Below, piece after piece: positions 24,504 to 32,578 of a DNA stretch of 64,000 bases. Source of the stretch: an uncultured Woeseiaceae bacterium (GTDB lineage Bacteria; Pseudomonadota; Gammaproteobacteria; Steroidobacterales; Woeseiaceae). The position numbers were made by a program, and so were the translations under genes. The stretch spans positions 19,285 to 83,284 of the forward strand of contig CABXCS010000003.1 in the NCBI GenBank assembly GCA_902510755.1, written 5' to 3'. The notes beneath the pieces are model-generated. The model had not been told where the DNA came from. It saw only the letters and a list, made by a program, of their open reading frames with translations, and did no database searches. Each line of letters starts with the position of its first letter. Position 1 is the stretch's first letter.

Positions 24504-26917
24504 TTATTTCTCAGATAATTCTTAGGCAGAAAGGAAAAGAGGCGCACCCTCTTGTTATTCATAAACCAGTTCAATTAGGGACAAGTCAAAATTGTGATAT
24601 AAAAATTGAAGGACCAGGGAATTCTATTTTTGCTGAATTTCTGGTTACTGATCAAGAATTAGTGATAAGAAATATTGGCAATAGTAAAGTAATTTATATT
24701 AATGGTGATATTTTGCTTGATCACATGATACTTAAGGTTGGTGATCAAATTGAAATCTTTGGATCAACCATTGATATTGATTGTAAAAATGATGAAATAG
24801 TTTTAAGCCTTGATATTGAGGGAAGCACTTATATTACAAAGCCCCCAATATTTGAGGATTCAGTGGAAGTGATTCAGGCTCAGAAATATAAAAAAAACGT
24901 TTCTGTTAATAAAATAGATAATGTTTCATTCTCAAATCAGAAATGGAAATATCTAGTGGGTTCCTTCATATTTCTTCTAATAAGTTTAGCTTATTTCATT
25001 TTTAATTCTTACTCAGTGAAATTCAATGTAATCCCATCAGATATTGATAATTTATCTATTAAAGGTGGTTGGTTTAAAATAGCCTTAGGTGATCGCGTTC
25101 TAATGAAAGAAGGTTCGTATTTTTTAAACATTGAGAAAGAAGGTTACTATCCAATTAACCAGAGTTTTGTGGTTGGTGAAAATCAAGACTTAAATATTAC
25201 TGTGAACTTAAAAGAATTACCTGGTTTGATCAGTATTTACAGTCAGTTAGAAGGAAGTAGCACTATAACCCTGGCTGATTCGGTGGCAATTAATTCATTA
25301 ATTGAATCCAAAAAGATGGAGCCAGGTCAATATTTATTGACTATTGAGTCAGAGAGATTCTTGCCATTTGAAGATACTATTCAAGTTATTGGTAAAAATA
25401 TTCAGCAGCATATTTATGTAGATCTAATTCCAAAATGGGCAAAAATATCGATTGATTCGATCCCTTCAGGTGCGACGGTTATAAATGATAGTACTGAAAT
25501 TGGCTATACGCCCACTGATATAGAATTGATAGAGGGTAATCATGAACTCTCTATTATGAAAGACGGCTTCAAAACTCAGGATCTCAATATTTCCGTTACA
25601 GCGAATTCAGCGCAAAAACTTGAGCGAATTATTCTTGCACCAGCCAATGCTCAATTGTCTGTAGATACGATCCCACAAGGAGCGAATATAAAAGTTAATA
25701 ATCGTTATAGAGGGCAAACGCCCATGATCTTATCGTTATTACCAGATGAGGAATATATTATAGAGTTTTCAATAAGTGGCTTTAATTCTCAGCAAAGAAA
25801 GGTCCGCTTAGGACAGGCACAAAATGAAGCGATTAAAATCGATTTAGCTGCAAGACTAGGTAATGTGATTATCTCTGTAGAGCCAAAAGATGCTGAAATT
25901 TATATTAATAATCAAAAACAGGGCAGTGGATTTTTAGATATTAATCTGCCCACCACTAATCATGAGTTAACTATCAAAAGAGAGGGATTCGGCTCTTACA
26001 AGCGTAAAATCCTCCCTCGACTAAATTATCCTCAAAAAATAAATATCTCACTTTTGAGTGATGAAGAAATAAGATTGAGTAACCTTGAGTATCAAATTAC
26101 AAATTCTCAAGGGCAGGTTATGAAGAGAATCGAGCCAGGGATATTTACAATGGGCGCCTCACGACGAGAAATGGGCAGGCGAGCTAACGAAGTAATACAA
26201 AGCATCCAGTTAACTAAACCATTTTATATTGGTGTAAAAGAAGTGACAAATAAGGAATTCTCAAGGTTTCGTGCACTTGATAGTTCTATTTCTGATATCC
26301 ATCCCTCATTATTAGCAGATAATAACCCCGTGGTTTCAATCGATTGGTCAGATGCAGTTGAATATTGTAATTGGTTGAGTTCAATTGAAGGTTTGGATCC
26401 TGTTTATACCAAACGTTTTGAGAAATGGGAAAAAATCAAACCTATGCCTAATGGATATCGTTTGCCTACTGAAGCAGAATGGGCTTGGGCTATTCGATAT
26501 GAAGCAAAGAAAAGTACCACAGCTTTTCCATGGGGAAATAGACTTCCTCCGCGACGAAATTTTGGAAACTTTGCTGATGTAGCTGCTAAAAATATTACTT
26601 TGAATATTATCTCTAATTATAATGATGGTTATGCATCGACATCACCAGTAGGTACTTTCAAACCTAATTCTCTTGGAATTTATGATGGAAGTGGTAATGT
26701 TTCTGAGTGGATCAGTGATTATTATTCAATTGCGACACCGGGACTCAGCCAAGTCTCTGTGGATCCAGATGGTCCTGATTATGGAAATAATTATGTGATA
26801 AGAGGATCAAGCTGGCGGCATGCTAATATAACTAACTTAAGAGGAAGTTATAGGGATTTTGGGAGTAGTGGGAAGATTGATGTTGGATTTAGGTTGGCAA
26901 GGAATAGTAGTGATTGA
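24500..26917 (+). CDS. FHA-TM-PEGA-FGE-like membrane protein
   Basis: The 805-residue protein starts at TTG 24500 in a TTGA overlap with the kinase gene. An N-terminal FHA-like fold (about 1-95, 'VQLGTSQNCDIKI...LKVGDQIEIFG') lacks the usual Ser-Arg-x-x-His loop. One membrane helix (151-169) follows, then a beta-rich exported part with at least three PEGA repeats (about 313, 385 and 455 onward: 'ISIDSIPSGATV', 'LSVDTIPQGANIKVNNRYRG', 'ISVEPKDAEIYINNQ'). The last about 265 residues are an FGE-sulfatase domain ('RIEPGIFTMGAS', 'RLPTEAEWAWAIR', 'GNVSEWISDYY'). Its active-site segment reads 'RGSSWRHANITNLRGSYRD', without Cys, so it cannot make formylglycine. It probably binds cell wall or partner proteins. 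Confidence 0.9.
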   Translation: MIISQIILRQKGKEAHPLVIHKPVQLGTSQNCDIKIEGPGNSIFAEFLVTDQELVIRNIGNSKVIYINGDILLDHMILKVGDQIEIFGSTIDIDCKNDEIVLSLDIEGSTYITKPPIFEDSVEVIQAQKYKKNVSVNKIDNVSFSNQKWKYLVGSFIFLLISLAYFIFNSYSVKFNVIPSDIDNLSIKGGWFKIALGDRVLMKEGSYFLNIEKEGYYPINQSFVVGENQDLNITVNLKELPGLISIYSQLEGSSTITLADSVAINSLIESKKMEPGQYLLTIESERFLPFEDTIQVIGKNIQQHIYVDLIPKWAKISIDSIPSGATVINDSTEIGYTPTDIELIEGNHELSIMKDGFKTQDLNISVTANSAQKLERIILAPANAQLSVDTIPQGANIKVNNRYRGQTPMILSLLPDEEYIIEFSISGFNSQQRKVRLGQAQNEAIKIDLAARLGNVIISVEPKDAEIYINNQKQGSGFLDINLPTTNHELTIKREGFGSYKRKILPRLNYPQKINISLLSDEEIRLSNLEYQITNSQGQVMKRIEPGIFTMGASRREMGRRANEVIQSIQLTKPFYIGVKEVTNKEFSRFRALDSSISDIHPSLLADNNPVVSIDWSDAVEYCNWLSSIEGLDPVYTKRFEKWEKIKPMPNGYRLPTEAEWAWAIRYEAKKSTTAFPWGNRLPPRRNFGNFADVAAKNITLNIISNYNDGYASTSPVGTFKPNSLGIYDGSGNVSEWISDYYSIATPGLSQVSVDPDGPDYGNNYVIRGSSWRHANITNLRGSYRDFGSSGKIDVGFRLARNSSD

Positions 26918-26963
26918 TATTCGAATGATAAAAGTATAGATGTTATATTGAATTGAGGGTTAA

Positions 26964-27254
26964 ATGTTAAGGATTCTATTATTAACAATATTATTTGGAT
27001 ACGCTCTTGATGGCTTCTCACAAGATAGCCAAACTATTGATAGTTCGACGAATTCAATAACTGAAGTTCCTGCTGATACAGAAATCATAACAAATAGCAC
27101 ATCTGAGAATGAGGCTGAAAAACCTCAAGATGATAATGAGTCAGAGAATTCTTTTGATTTAGATTCACAAGTTTATGACGAGGCTGAGGATATATTTGTC
27201 CCATCTGAGGAGATTCCTGCTGATGAGCCAATACAGTTTCCAACTAATATATAA
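26964..27254 (+). CDS. Small acidic exported protein
   Basis: The 96-residue product has a signal peptide (cleavage near DGFS-QD) and a short, highly acidic and disordered mature part rich in Glu, Asp, Ser and Thr, with 'EEIPADEPIQFP' near the end. There is no recognisable domain. It lies 46 bases after the FHA-PEGA gene and 46 bases before the ExbB/TolQ-like gene, in the same direction. The size and charge suggest a periplasmic adaptor or spacer in the same assembly; this is inference. Confidence 0.7.
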   Translation: MLRILLLTILFGYALDGFSQDSQTIDSSTNSITEVPADTEIITNSTSENEAEKPQDDNESENSFDLDSQVYDEAEDIFVPSEEIPADEPIQFPTNI

Positions 27255-27300
27255 TATTTGAGACAATAAAAGCATAACAAAATTTTATGAGAAAATATAA

Positions 27301-28107
27301 ATGAAAAAAAATACAATCCCAGTTGAGTTTGTTTATCAGTTATTTGCATTAATTATCTCAATAATAATTGTGCATGGTTATTACGTCTCGGTTATCAGGC
27401 CAAATGCAAATCAAATAATACTTGAACAAAAAATTGAAGCTGAAGTAAATCCTAATTATGTTAAAGAGAGATCTGCCTGGGTTTTAGTTAAGGACTTTGA
27501 GCAAGAGTCGTGTTTTATATTAATGATTTGGGCCCTAGCAATTATGGGTTTCAAAATTGGCTCAATTTTGAATGAGAGGAAATTACTTGAGGCAAATTTA
27601 ATATCTATATCTGATGGAATGAAGATCTTGCCTGATGATGCGCGAGATTTAGAAAGACAAATAGAGTTATTAGATGAAAAAAAACAGACAATGGTTCTCC
27701 CTAGAGCTTTACTTAGTGCTCTAAGAAGATTCGGTGCCACAAAGAATATTCAAGATGTCTCAATAACCACGCATACTATATTCGAATCTGAAGCAGAAAG
27801 GTTGGAGTCAGAGTTATCCATGATTCGTTATATCTCTTGGGCTATTCCATCAATAGGTTTTATAGGAACAGTCAGGGGGATTGGTGATGCATTGGGACAG
27901 GCTGATATTGCTGTTCAAGGTGACATTTCTGGTGTAACTCAAAGTCTTGGGGTGGCTTTTAATTCAACTTTCATTGCTCTTCTGATTAGTATTTTTCTAA
28001 TGTTTTTAGTCCACCAGCTTCAGTTATTACAAGAAAGATTAGTTTTTGACAGTGAGAGTTATACAAATGACAAGCTCATTCGTCATATGAAAAACGAAAC
28101 AATTTAG
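27301..28107 (+). CDS. MotA/TolQ/ExbB-family ion-channel subunit
   Basis: The 268-residue protein has four hydrophobic segments: about 10-29, 71-90, 176-200 and 218-240. The third and fourth carry the family core: 'YISWAIPSIGFIGTVRGIGDAL' (compare the G-x-x-GTV-x-G of ExbB/TolQ) and 'GVTQSLGVAFNSTFIALLISIF'. A cytoplasmic helical region of about 85 residues joins helices 2 and 3. Family members form pentamers that pass protons around a dimer of ExbD/TolR/MotB-type subunits. No ExbD/TolR gene is present; the two downstream vWA proteins have a matching N-terminal helix and are the likely partners. An ATG start is used. Confidence 0.87.
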   Translation: MKKNTIPVEFVYQLFALIISIIIVHGYYVSVIRPNANQIILEQKIEAEVNPNYVKERSAWVLVKDFEQESCFILMIWALAIMGFKIGSILNERKLLEANLISISDGMKILPDDARDLERQIELLDEKKQTMVLPRALLSALRRFGATKNIQDVSITTHTIFESEAERLESELSMIRYISWAIPSIGFIGTVRGIGDALGQADIAVQGDISGVTQSLGVAFNSTFIALLISIFLMFLVHQLQLLQERLVFDSESYTNDKLIRHMKNETI

Positions 28108-28123
28108 AGATTAGGCGAAGCTA

Positions 28124-29491
28124 TTGTCCCATGCAACTCTATATATAAATGACATAGATATAAGTCTTCTAAATGATGATAAGATTTTGTATCGACAACC
28201 TAGTCATGTATTAAATAAAAATGGTGAGTTCTTATTTGGCTCTACTGCTCTGGCAAAAACAAGAATATTTCCTCAAAATATGCAAAATCGATTTTGGTTT
28301 GATGTTTCGAATAAAAAATACAAAATTGATGGTTATAAGCAATTTTCACCTGCTGATATCGCTAGTAAAGAATTAGAATATATATTATCTTTTCTATCAA
28401 AAAGCACTCCAATATTGGTTATTGTTCCTCCATATCTTGAAAAACAGCAAGTAAGCCTAATTGTGGGGATTGCTAATGAGCTCAATATTAAAGTTATTGG
28501 GATAATAGAATCAGCAATTGCCGCAACTAGAAATGAGTACAAAGATTCAAAACTATTACACCTTGATCTCCATTTACATTGCCTATCTATATCTTTATTA
28601 CAGCAAGATAATGGAGTCATACTAGAAAGATCCGTTATTATAAACGATTGTGGTATGGAGTCTTTTTATGCTCTTTGGATAAAAATGATATCAAAAGCTT
28701 TTATCAAGCAATGCAGGTTCGATCCATTACACACAGGAGACTCAGATCAACAGTTATTTGATAATTTACCAGTGATTTTATCTCAGTCTCTAACAACGGA
28801 TATAGTGCATATAGCAATCAAGAATAAAGGGCAGGTTTATTCCATAGAAATAGTAGCTTCAGAATTTAGTAAGGCAGCCATCCCTCTATACAAGTTATTA
28901 CTAAATAAATTGCGCTTAATTTGTGAAGCAGAGGATTTATTGGCATTTCAGTTTTCGAGTCATTTATCTAAACTTCCTGGTTTAAAAGAATTCTTAGAAT
29001 CCAACTTTTCTTCTGAAATATTTAAACTTCCCGAGGAAACTACGATAAGAGGAGCTTCTGAGAGATTTTTGATAGAAGATTACGAAGGTAACTCATTGAA
29101 ATTACATAAAAAGCTACCCTGGGATAAACCTTCAATTCGTATAAAAGAGTCAAGCAATAAATCAGTCATGAAAGATATACCAAGTCATATTTTATATGAA
29201 TCTAGAGCATATAAGATAACTGAGTTACCACTAAACATAGGTACTAATCCACCCTATGATAGTCATAATATAAAGATTAAAACCAATATTGGCGGTATAT
29301 CCAGACAGCATTGCTCGCTAATAATTAAAAATAATAAATGTCTAATAAGTGATCTAAGTCGCTATGGAACCTATCTTAATGATCAAAGAATTGAAAATTC
29401 TACTTTTTTAAGCATTGGAGACAAAATCAGAATTGGCTCACCAGGAATAGAATTTCTTTTAATTTATATTAATGAAGATCTAGATGCGTAA
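28124..29491 (+). CDS. Degenerate actin/Hsp70-like protein with C-terminal FHA domain
   Basis: The 455-residue cytosolic protein starts at TTG 28124. Residues about 1-330 follow the Hsp70/actin-like layout: 'FGSTALAKTR', then 'ILVIVPPYLEKQQVSLIVGIANELNIKVIGIIESAIAA' as in the connect region, then 'LLHLDLHLHCLSISLL' where active members have the D-x-G-G-x-T phosphate loop. The glycines are missing, so nucleotide hydrolysis is doubtful. The C-terminus (about 365-452) is a good FHA domain: 'LNIGTNPPYD', 'GGISRQHCSLII', 'ISDLSRYGTYLNDQRI', 'IGDKIRIG'; the S-R-Q-H loop is intact, so it should bind phospho-Thr. It is a likely reader of the cluster's kinase. It overlaps the next gene by 8 bases. Confidence 0.8.
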   Translation: MSHATLYINDIDISLLNDDKILYRQPSHVLNKNGEFLFGSTALAKTRIFPQNMQNRFWFDVSNKKYKIDGYKQFSPADIASKELEYILSFLSKSTPILVIVPPYLEKQQVSLIVGIANELNIKVIGIIESAIAATRNEYKDSKLLHLDLHLHCLSISLLQQDNGVILERSVIINDCGMESFYALWIKMISKAFIKQCRFDPLHTGDSDQQLFDNLPVILSQSLTTDIVHIAIKNKGQVYSIEIVASEFSKAAIPLYKLLLNKLRLICEAEDLLAFQFSSHLSKLPGLKEFLESNFSSEIFKLPEETTIRGASERFLIEDYEGNSLKLHKKLPWDKPSIRIKESSNKSVMKDIPSHILYESRAYKITELPLNIGTNPPYDSHNIKIKTNIGGISRQHCSLIIKNNKCLISDLSRYGTYLNDQRIENSTFLSIGDKIRIGSPGIEFLLIYINEDLDA

Positions 29492-30575
29492 AAAAAGACA
29501 GACAGATATTTTTAGCTTATCTTTCCTAGATTGCATGTGCTGTGGGTTTGGAGCTGTAATTTTACTTTTTATGATTATTAATTCACAGGTCAAGGAACAG
29601 ATAAATATCGATCAATTGATCCCAAAAAACAATCTGAGCAATCTTAAGCTTGAGTTATTAGAAAGTCGTAAAGAATTAATTCTAGCAAAAAGTACATTTG
29701 ATGACGTTAAGCAAAAAGATACATTTATAAATGACGAGCTTGACAGGATGATTGTTCTATTAGCGAAATTAAAAGAAGAAATTAAAAACAACAATATTGA
29801 TTCTTCAGTTAAAAATGAAAGCATAGAAAAGCTAAAGTTAGATATTAAAAAATTAAGTGAGGAGCGTAATGCTATGCTTTCTGTGACTCAGCGCCTGCAA
29901 TCAGGAGAGAAAGTAAGAAATTATTCAGGAGAGGGTGACAGGCAATATCTTACAGGTTTAAAGGTAGGGGGAGAAAGAATATTAATTTTGGTAGATGCAT
30001 CAGCTAGTATGTTGGATCGCAAGATTATTAATATCCTTAGGCGAAGAAATATGTCAGATGATCTTAAATTAAGATCATCAAAATGGCGACAAGCAATTTC
30101 AAGTGTTGACTGGTTAACAGCTCAATTCCCTCAAACAAGTAAATTCCAAATATATACATTTAATAATATGACTCAATCCATCATAGATGGAAGTGATGGT
30201 GATTGGATTGATGTTGGTAATGGTGATCAACTAGAACAAGCATTAAAGAATTTACGCAGAACAATTCCAGATGAAGGAACGAATTTAAAAGATGCTTTTT
30301 CTATTATTAATGAACTTAATCCTCGACCTGATAATGTTATCTTGTTAATTGATAGCTTACCCACAATGAATCAATCATCAACAGAAAGAGGAATGATTAC
30401 TGGGCAAGAGCGCCTGAATCTATATTATGAGGCAGAAACTGAAATACCTAGTGGTATTCCTGTGAACATACTTTTGTATCCAATGGAAGGCGATTACAAT
30501 GCGGCGATAGCATATTGGTTATTGGCTTATCGAACTGGTGGTTCATTTATGAGTATCAGCAAGGATTGGCCTTAG
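29484..30575 (+). CDS. Membrane-anchored von Willebrand A protein, ExbD-like anchor (first copy)
   Basis: The 363-residue protein has a basic N-terminus (MRKKRQ), a single membrane helix with 'FSLSFLDCMCCGFGAVILLF' and Asp16 within it, a Lys/Glu-rich coiled coil (about 45-130), and a vWA domain from about 165. The MIDAS motif is D171-A-S-A-S ('LVDASASML'), with 'GTNLKDAF' and 'NVILLIDSLP' as later elements. The topology (N-in, periplasmic C-terminus) and the Phe-x-Asp in the helix mirror ExbD/TolR ('FIDVML'). It is a tandem paralogue of the next gene, sharing about the first 30 residues. The role of vWA here is probably Mg2+-dependent binding of an envelope protein. Confidence 0.85.
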   Translation: MRKKRQTDIFSLSFLDCMCCGFGAVILLFMIINSQVKEQINIDQLIPKNNLSNLKLELLESRKELILAKSTFDDVKQKDTFINDELDRMIVLLAKLKEEIKNNNIDSSVKNESIEKLKLDIKKLSEERNAMLSVTQRLQSGEKVRNYSGEGDRQYLTGLKVGGERILILVDASASMLDRKIINILRRRNMSDDLKLRSSKWRQAISSVDWLTAQFPQTSKFQIYTFNNMTQSIIDGSDGDWIDVGNGDQLEQALKNLRRTIPDEGTNLKDAFSIINELNPRPDNVILLIDSLPTMNQSSTERGMITGQERLNLYYEAETEIPSGIPVNILLYPMEGDYNAAIAYWLLAYRTGGSFMSISKDWP

Positions 30576-30585
30576 GGAGATAACT

Positions 30586-31572
30586 ATGAGGAAAAAAAGG
30601 AATATTGAAGCTTTCAGTCTCTCTTTTTTGGACTGCATATGCTGTGGTTTTGGTGCCGTTGTCCTATTACTTGTATTAAGTAAATTAAATGATCCAAATT
30701 TAATGATGACTGATAAGGTTTCTGAAGATTCCATAATTCTATTGACTAAGGAGATAGAGGAAATCAAGGATCTATCAGTATTAACCACAAACGAGATAGA
30801 GTTGATTCAAAGTGATACTTCTAAAAAACAGTTAGATCTTAATTTATTAAATCAAGAATTAAATGATACACAGAGTTTGTATGATAAAAGTTTACTTCAG
30901 CCAGAGTTACTTGATGCTGATGAGGGCGAACTTGAAGCGGCTAGACAAAAAATATCAGATGAAATAAAAAGACTGCAACCCGATTTTAAACGTGCTGCAA
31001 ACGAAGCAATTGGGGGAATTCCAGTAGATAGTGAATATATAATTTTTGTTATAGATACTTCTGGCAGCATGCAATCCAAATGGGACTGGGCGGAAAGAAA
31101 ACTGGGAGAGGTTTTAGATGTCTATCCAACCGTCAAAGGTTTGCAGATTATGAATGACAATGGGCGATTTATGTTTCAACAGTACGGACGTACTTGGTTA
31201 CCAGATACCCCTCAATTGAGGCAGTCAATAAAAAATACAATGCGACAATGGGCACCTTTTAGTGACAGCGACCCATCTGATGGCATTATTTATGCCATTC
31301 AATCATTTTGGGCTCCAGAGAAGAAAATCAGCATCTATGTTTTTGGTGATGAGTTTCAAGGGAATTCAATGGAAAAAGTATTACGTGATATTGATGAAAT
31401 TAATGTAGAAGATAAGAATGGCGATCGATTGGTCAGAATACATGCAGTGGGTTTTCCATACTCGTTTGGAGGAAGAAGTATCCCTCAAAGTTCCCAAAGA
31501 TTTGCTGGTTTGATGCGTTTATTGTGCGAAAGGAATGGCGGAACATTTGTAGCATTGACAAATGCTAATTAA
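30586..31572 (+). CDS. Membrane-anchored von Willebrand A protein, ExbD-like anchor (second copy)
   Basis: The 328-residue paralogue of the preceding gene begins 'MRKKRNIEAFSLSFLD' and continues CICCGFGAVVLL, with Asp16 in the membrane helix. A shorter coiled coil (about 45-125) leads to a vWA domain with a canonical MIDAS D157-T-S-G-S ('FVIDTSGSMQS'), a Thr/Ser-rich middle, and 'ISIYVFGDEF' where vWA proteins have the third metal site. GGGAG lies before the ATG, 10 bases after the previous stop. It is the last gene of the cluster; a hairpin follows. Confidence 0.86.
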   Translation: MRKKRNIEAFSLSFLDCICCGFGAVVLLLVLSKLNDPNLMMTDKVSEDSIILLTKEIEEIKDLSVLTTNEIELIQSDTSKKQLDLNLLNQELNDTQSLYDKSLLQPELLDADEGELEAARQKISDEIKRLQPDFKRAANEAIGGIPVDSEYIIFVIDTSGSMQSKWDWAERKLGEVLDVYPTVKGLQIMNDNGRFMFQQYGRTWLPDTPQLRQSIKNTMRQWAPFSDSDPSDGIIYAIQSFWAPEKKISIYVFGDEFQGNSMEKVLRDIDEINVEDKNGDRLVRIHAVGFPYSFGGRSIPQSSQRFAGLMRLLCERNGGTFVALTNAN

Positions 31573-31605
31573 ATCTGAACATCCTATAATATAGAATGTT
31601 CAGAT
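31573..31605. terminator. Hairpin between convergent vWA and azurin genes, likely bidirectional terminator
   Basis: ATCTGAACAT (31573-31582) pairs fully with ATGTTCAGAT (31596-31605), and CTA/TAG extends the stem inside after one mismatch. The following T-run is short on either strand, so efficiency is uncertain. Its position in the 40-base gap between two converging genes favours a shared terminator. Confidence 0.65.
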
Positions 31606-31612
31606 CTTTGAT

Positions 31613-32059
31613 TTATTCAATAATAAACACGCCCTTCATAATTGCATAATGCCCAGGAAATGTGCAAAAGTAGGTGTATTCAGTTGATGAGTTTAGAGTA
31701 CTAACATCAAATGTCACTGAACTTTCTTGACCTCCACCTATCATTTCTGTGGCAGCAATTACTCTCGAATCATTTTCCGGTAAGTAATTTGGTGCTCCAG
31801 CCTGCATGGAAACACCAGTTAATGGCATCATATCTTCTGTGGTGCTGAGCACCCAGTTATGACCCATGAATTGTTGCGGCAAGTTACCTACATGTTTGAG
31901 CGTGATAGTTAATGATTGGCAATCAGAGCTAACACGCATTTCTTTCATATTAAATTGCATAGCATCATTTGATTCGATTACTTGAGAGCAATCTTGTGCA
32001 AATGATATATTACTTAAACTAGTTAATATTAATATCGTCATTAAATATATAATTCTCAT
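31613..32059 (-). CDS. azu: Azurin
   Basis: The product is a 148-residue precursor with a signal peptide (cleavage near ISFA-QD). It shows the type-1 copper ligands of azurin: His in 'FMGHNWVL' and Cys, His and Met in 'CTFPGHYAIMKG'. I choose ATG 32059, preceded by GGGAG, instead of an upstream ATG at 32125 that would add 22 residues before a proper signal peptide. Azurin is a periplasmic electron carrier for nitrite reductase, cytochrome c peroxidase or other oxidases. No partner enzyme is adjacent, though a cytochrome c/NorB-like pair is in the window. It converges with the vWA cluster. Confidence 0.93.
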   Translation of the reverse strand: MRIIYLMTILILTSLSNISFAQDCSQVIESNDAMQFNMKEMRVSSDCQSLTITLKHVGNLPQQFMGHNWVLSTTEDMMPLTGVSMQAGAPNYLPENDSRVIAATEMIGGGQESSVTFDVSTLNSSTEYTYFCTFPGHYAIMKGVFIIE

Positions 32060-32206
32060 TTTTAATCTCCCGCCTGATAATATTGAGGCATACATTACTT
32101 TTAATTTGCTAATAAAATAGTTCATAAATTATTGTTGTTCGCATTATATACAATTGTTTTGCGAACCACATGAATACTTAAATCCAATATTTGCTATTAT
32201 ATTACG

Positions 32207-32578
32207 TTGACATTTGCAGAGGCTAGTGGATTGTTAAAATTATTTGAAAAAAAGTGTAACAACTGCGAAAAGGATGCTATTGGCTTGAACGAAAGTGAAA
32301 TCAGTGTTTACATTAATAAAATTAATAAGCATTGGAAGCTAAGTCATAACGGTAAAAACATCTCCAAAAGATTTAATTTTCCTGTTTATAGTAAGACAAT
32401 CGCATTTGTAAATGCAGTGGCATGGATAGCGACTCAAGAAGGGCATCATCCAATGATGAGAATAGGTTATGGTTATTGTGAAGTATGCTATTCAACCACA
32501 TCAATTGACGCTTTAACTGAGAATGATTTTATTTGTGCGGCGAAGATAGATTACATCATGAAAGATGAAGCATCATGA
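32207..32578 (+). CDS. phhB: Pterin-4a-carbinolamine dehydratase
   Basis: The 123-residue product has the PCD/DCoH motif 'EGHHPMMRIGYGYCEVCYSTT' with the active-site His pair, and the 'AFVNAVAWIAT' helix. The enzyme regenerates pterin after aromatic amino acid hydroxylation or acts in other pterin chemistry. The start is TTG 32207; no strong ribosome site is visible. Its stop overlaps the ATG of the dehydratase gene by four bases. No phenylalanine hydroxylase lies nearby. An N-terminal Cys-x2-Cys ('KKCNNCEK') is also present. Confidence 0.88.
   Translation: MTFAEASGLLKLFEKKCNNCEKDAIGLNESEISVYINKINKHWKLSHNGKNISKRFNFPVYSKTIAFVNAVAWIATQEGHHPMMRIGYGYCEVCYSTTSIDALTENDFICAAKIDYIMKDEAS

Noticed and set aside
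20384..31572. Type VI secretion accessory locus (kinase and FHA proteins)
   Set aside because: PpkA- and Fha-like domains occur in T6SS, but no sheath, baseplate, TssJLM, ClpV, Hcp or VgrG gene is present, and ExbB-like and vWA genes are not part of T6SS.
27301..31572. Zorya-type anti-phage system
   Set aside because: Zorya also uses a MotA/ExbB-like subunit, but its ZorB has an OmpA-like domain and ZorC/ZorD include a helicase/nuclease; none is seen here, and no other defence genes lie nearby.
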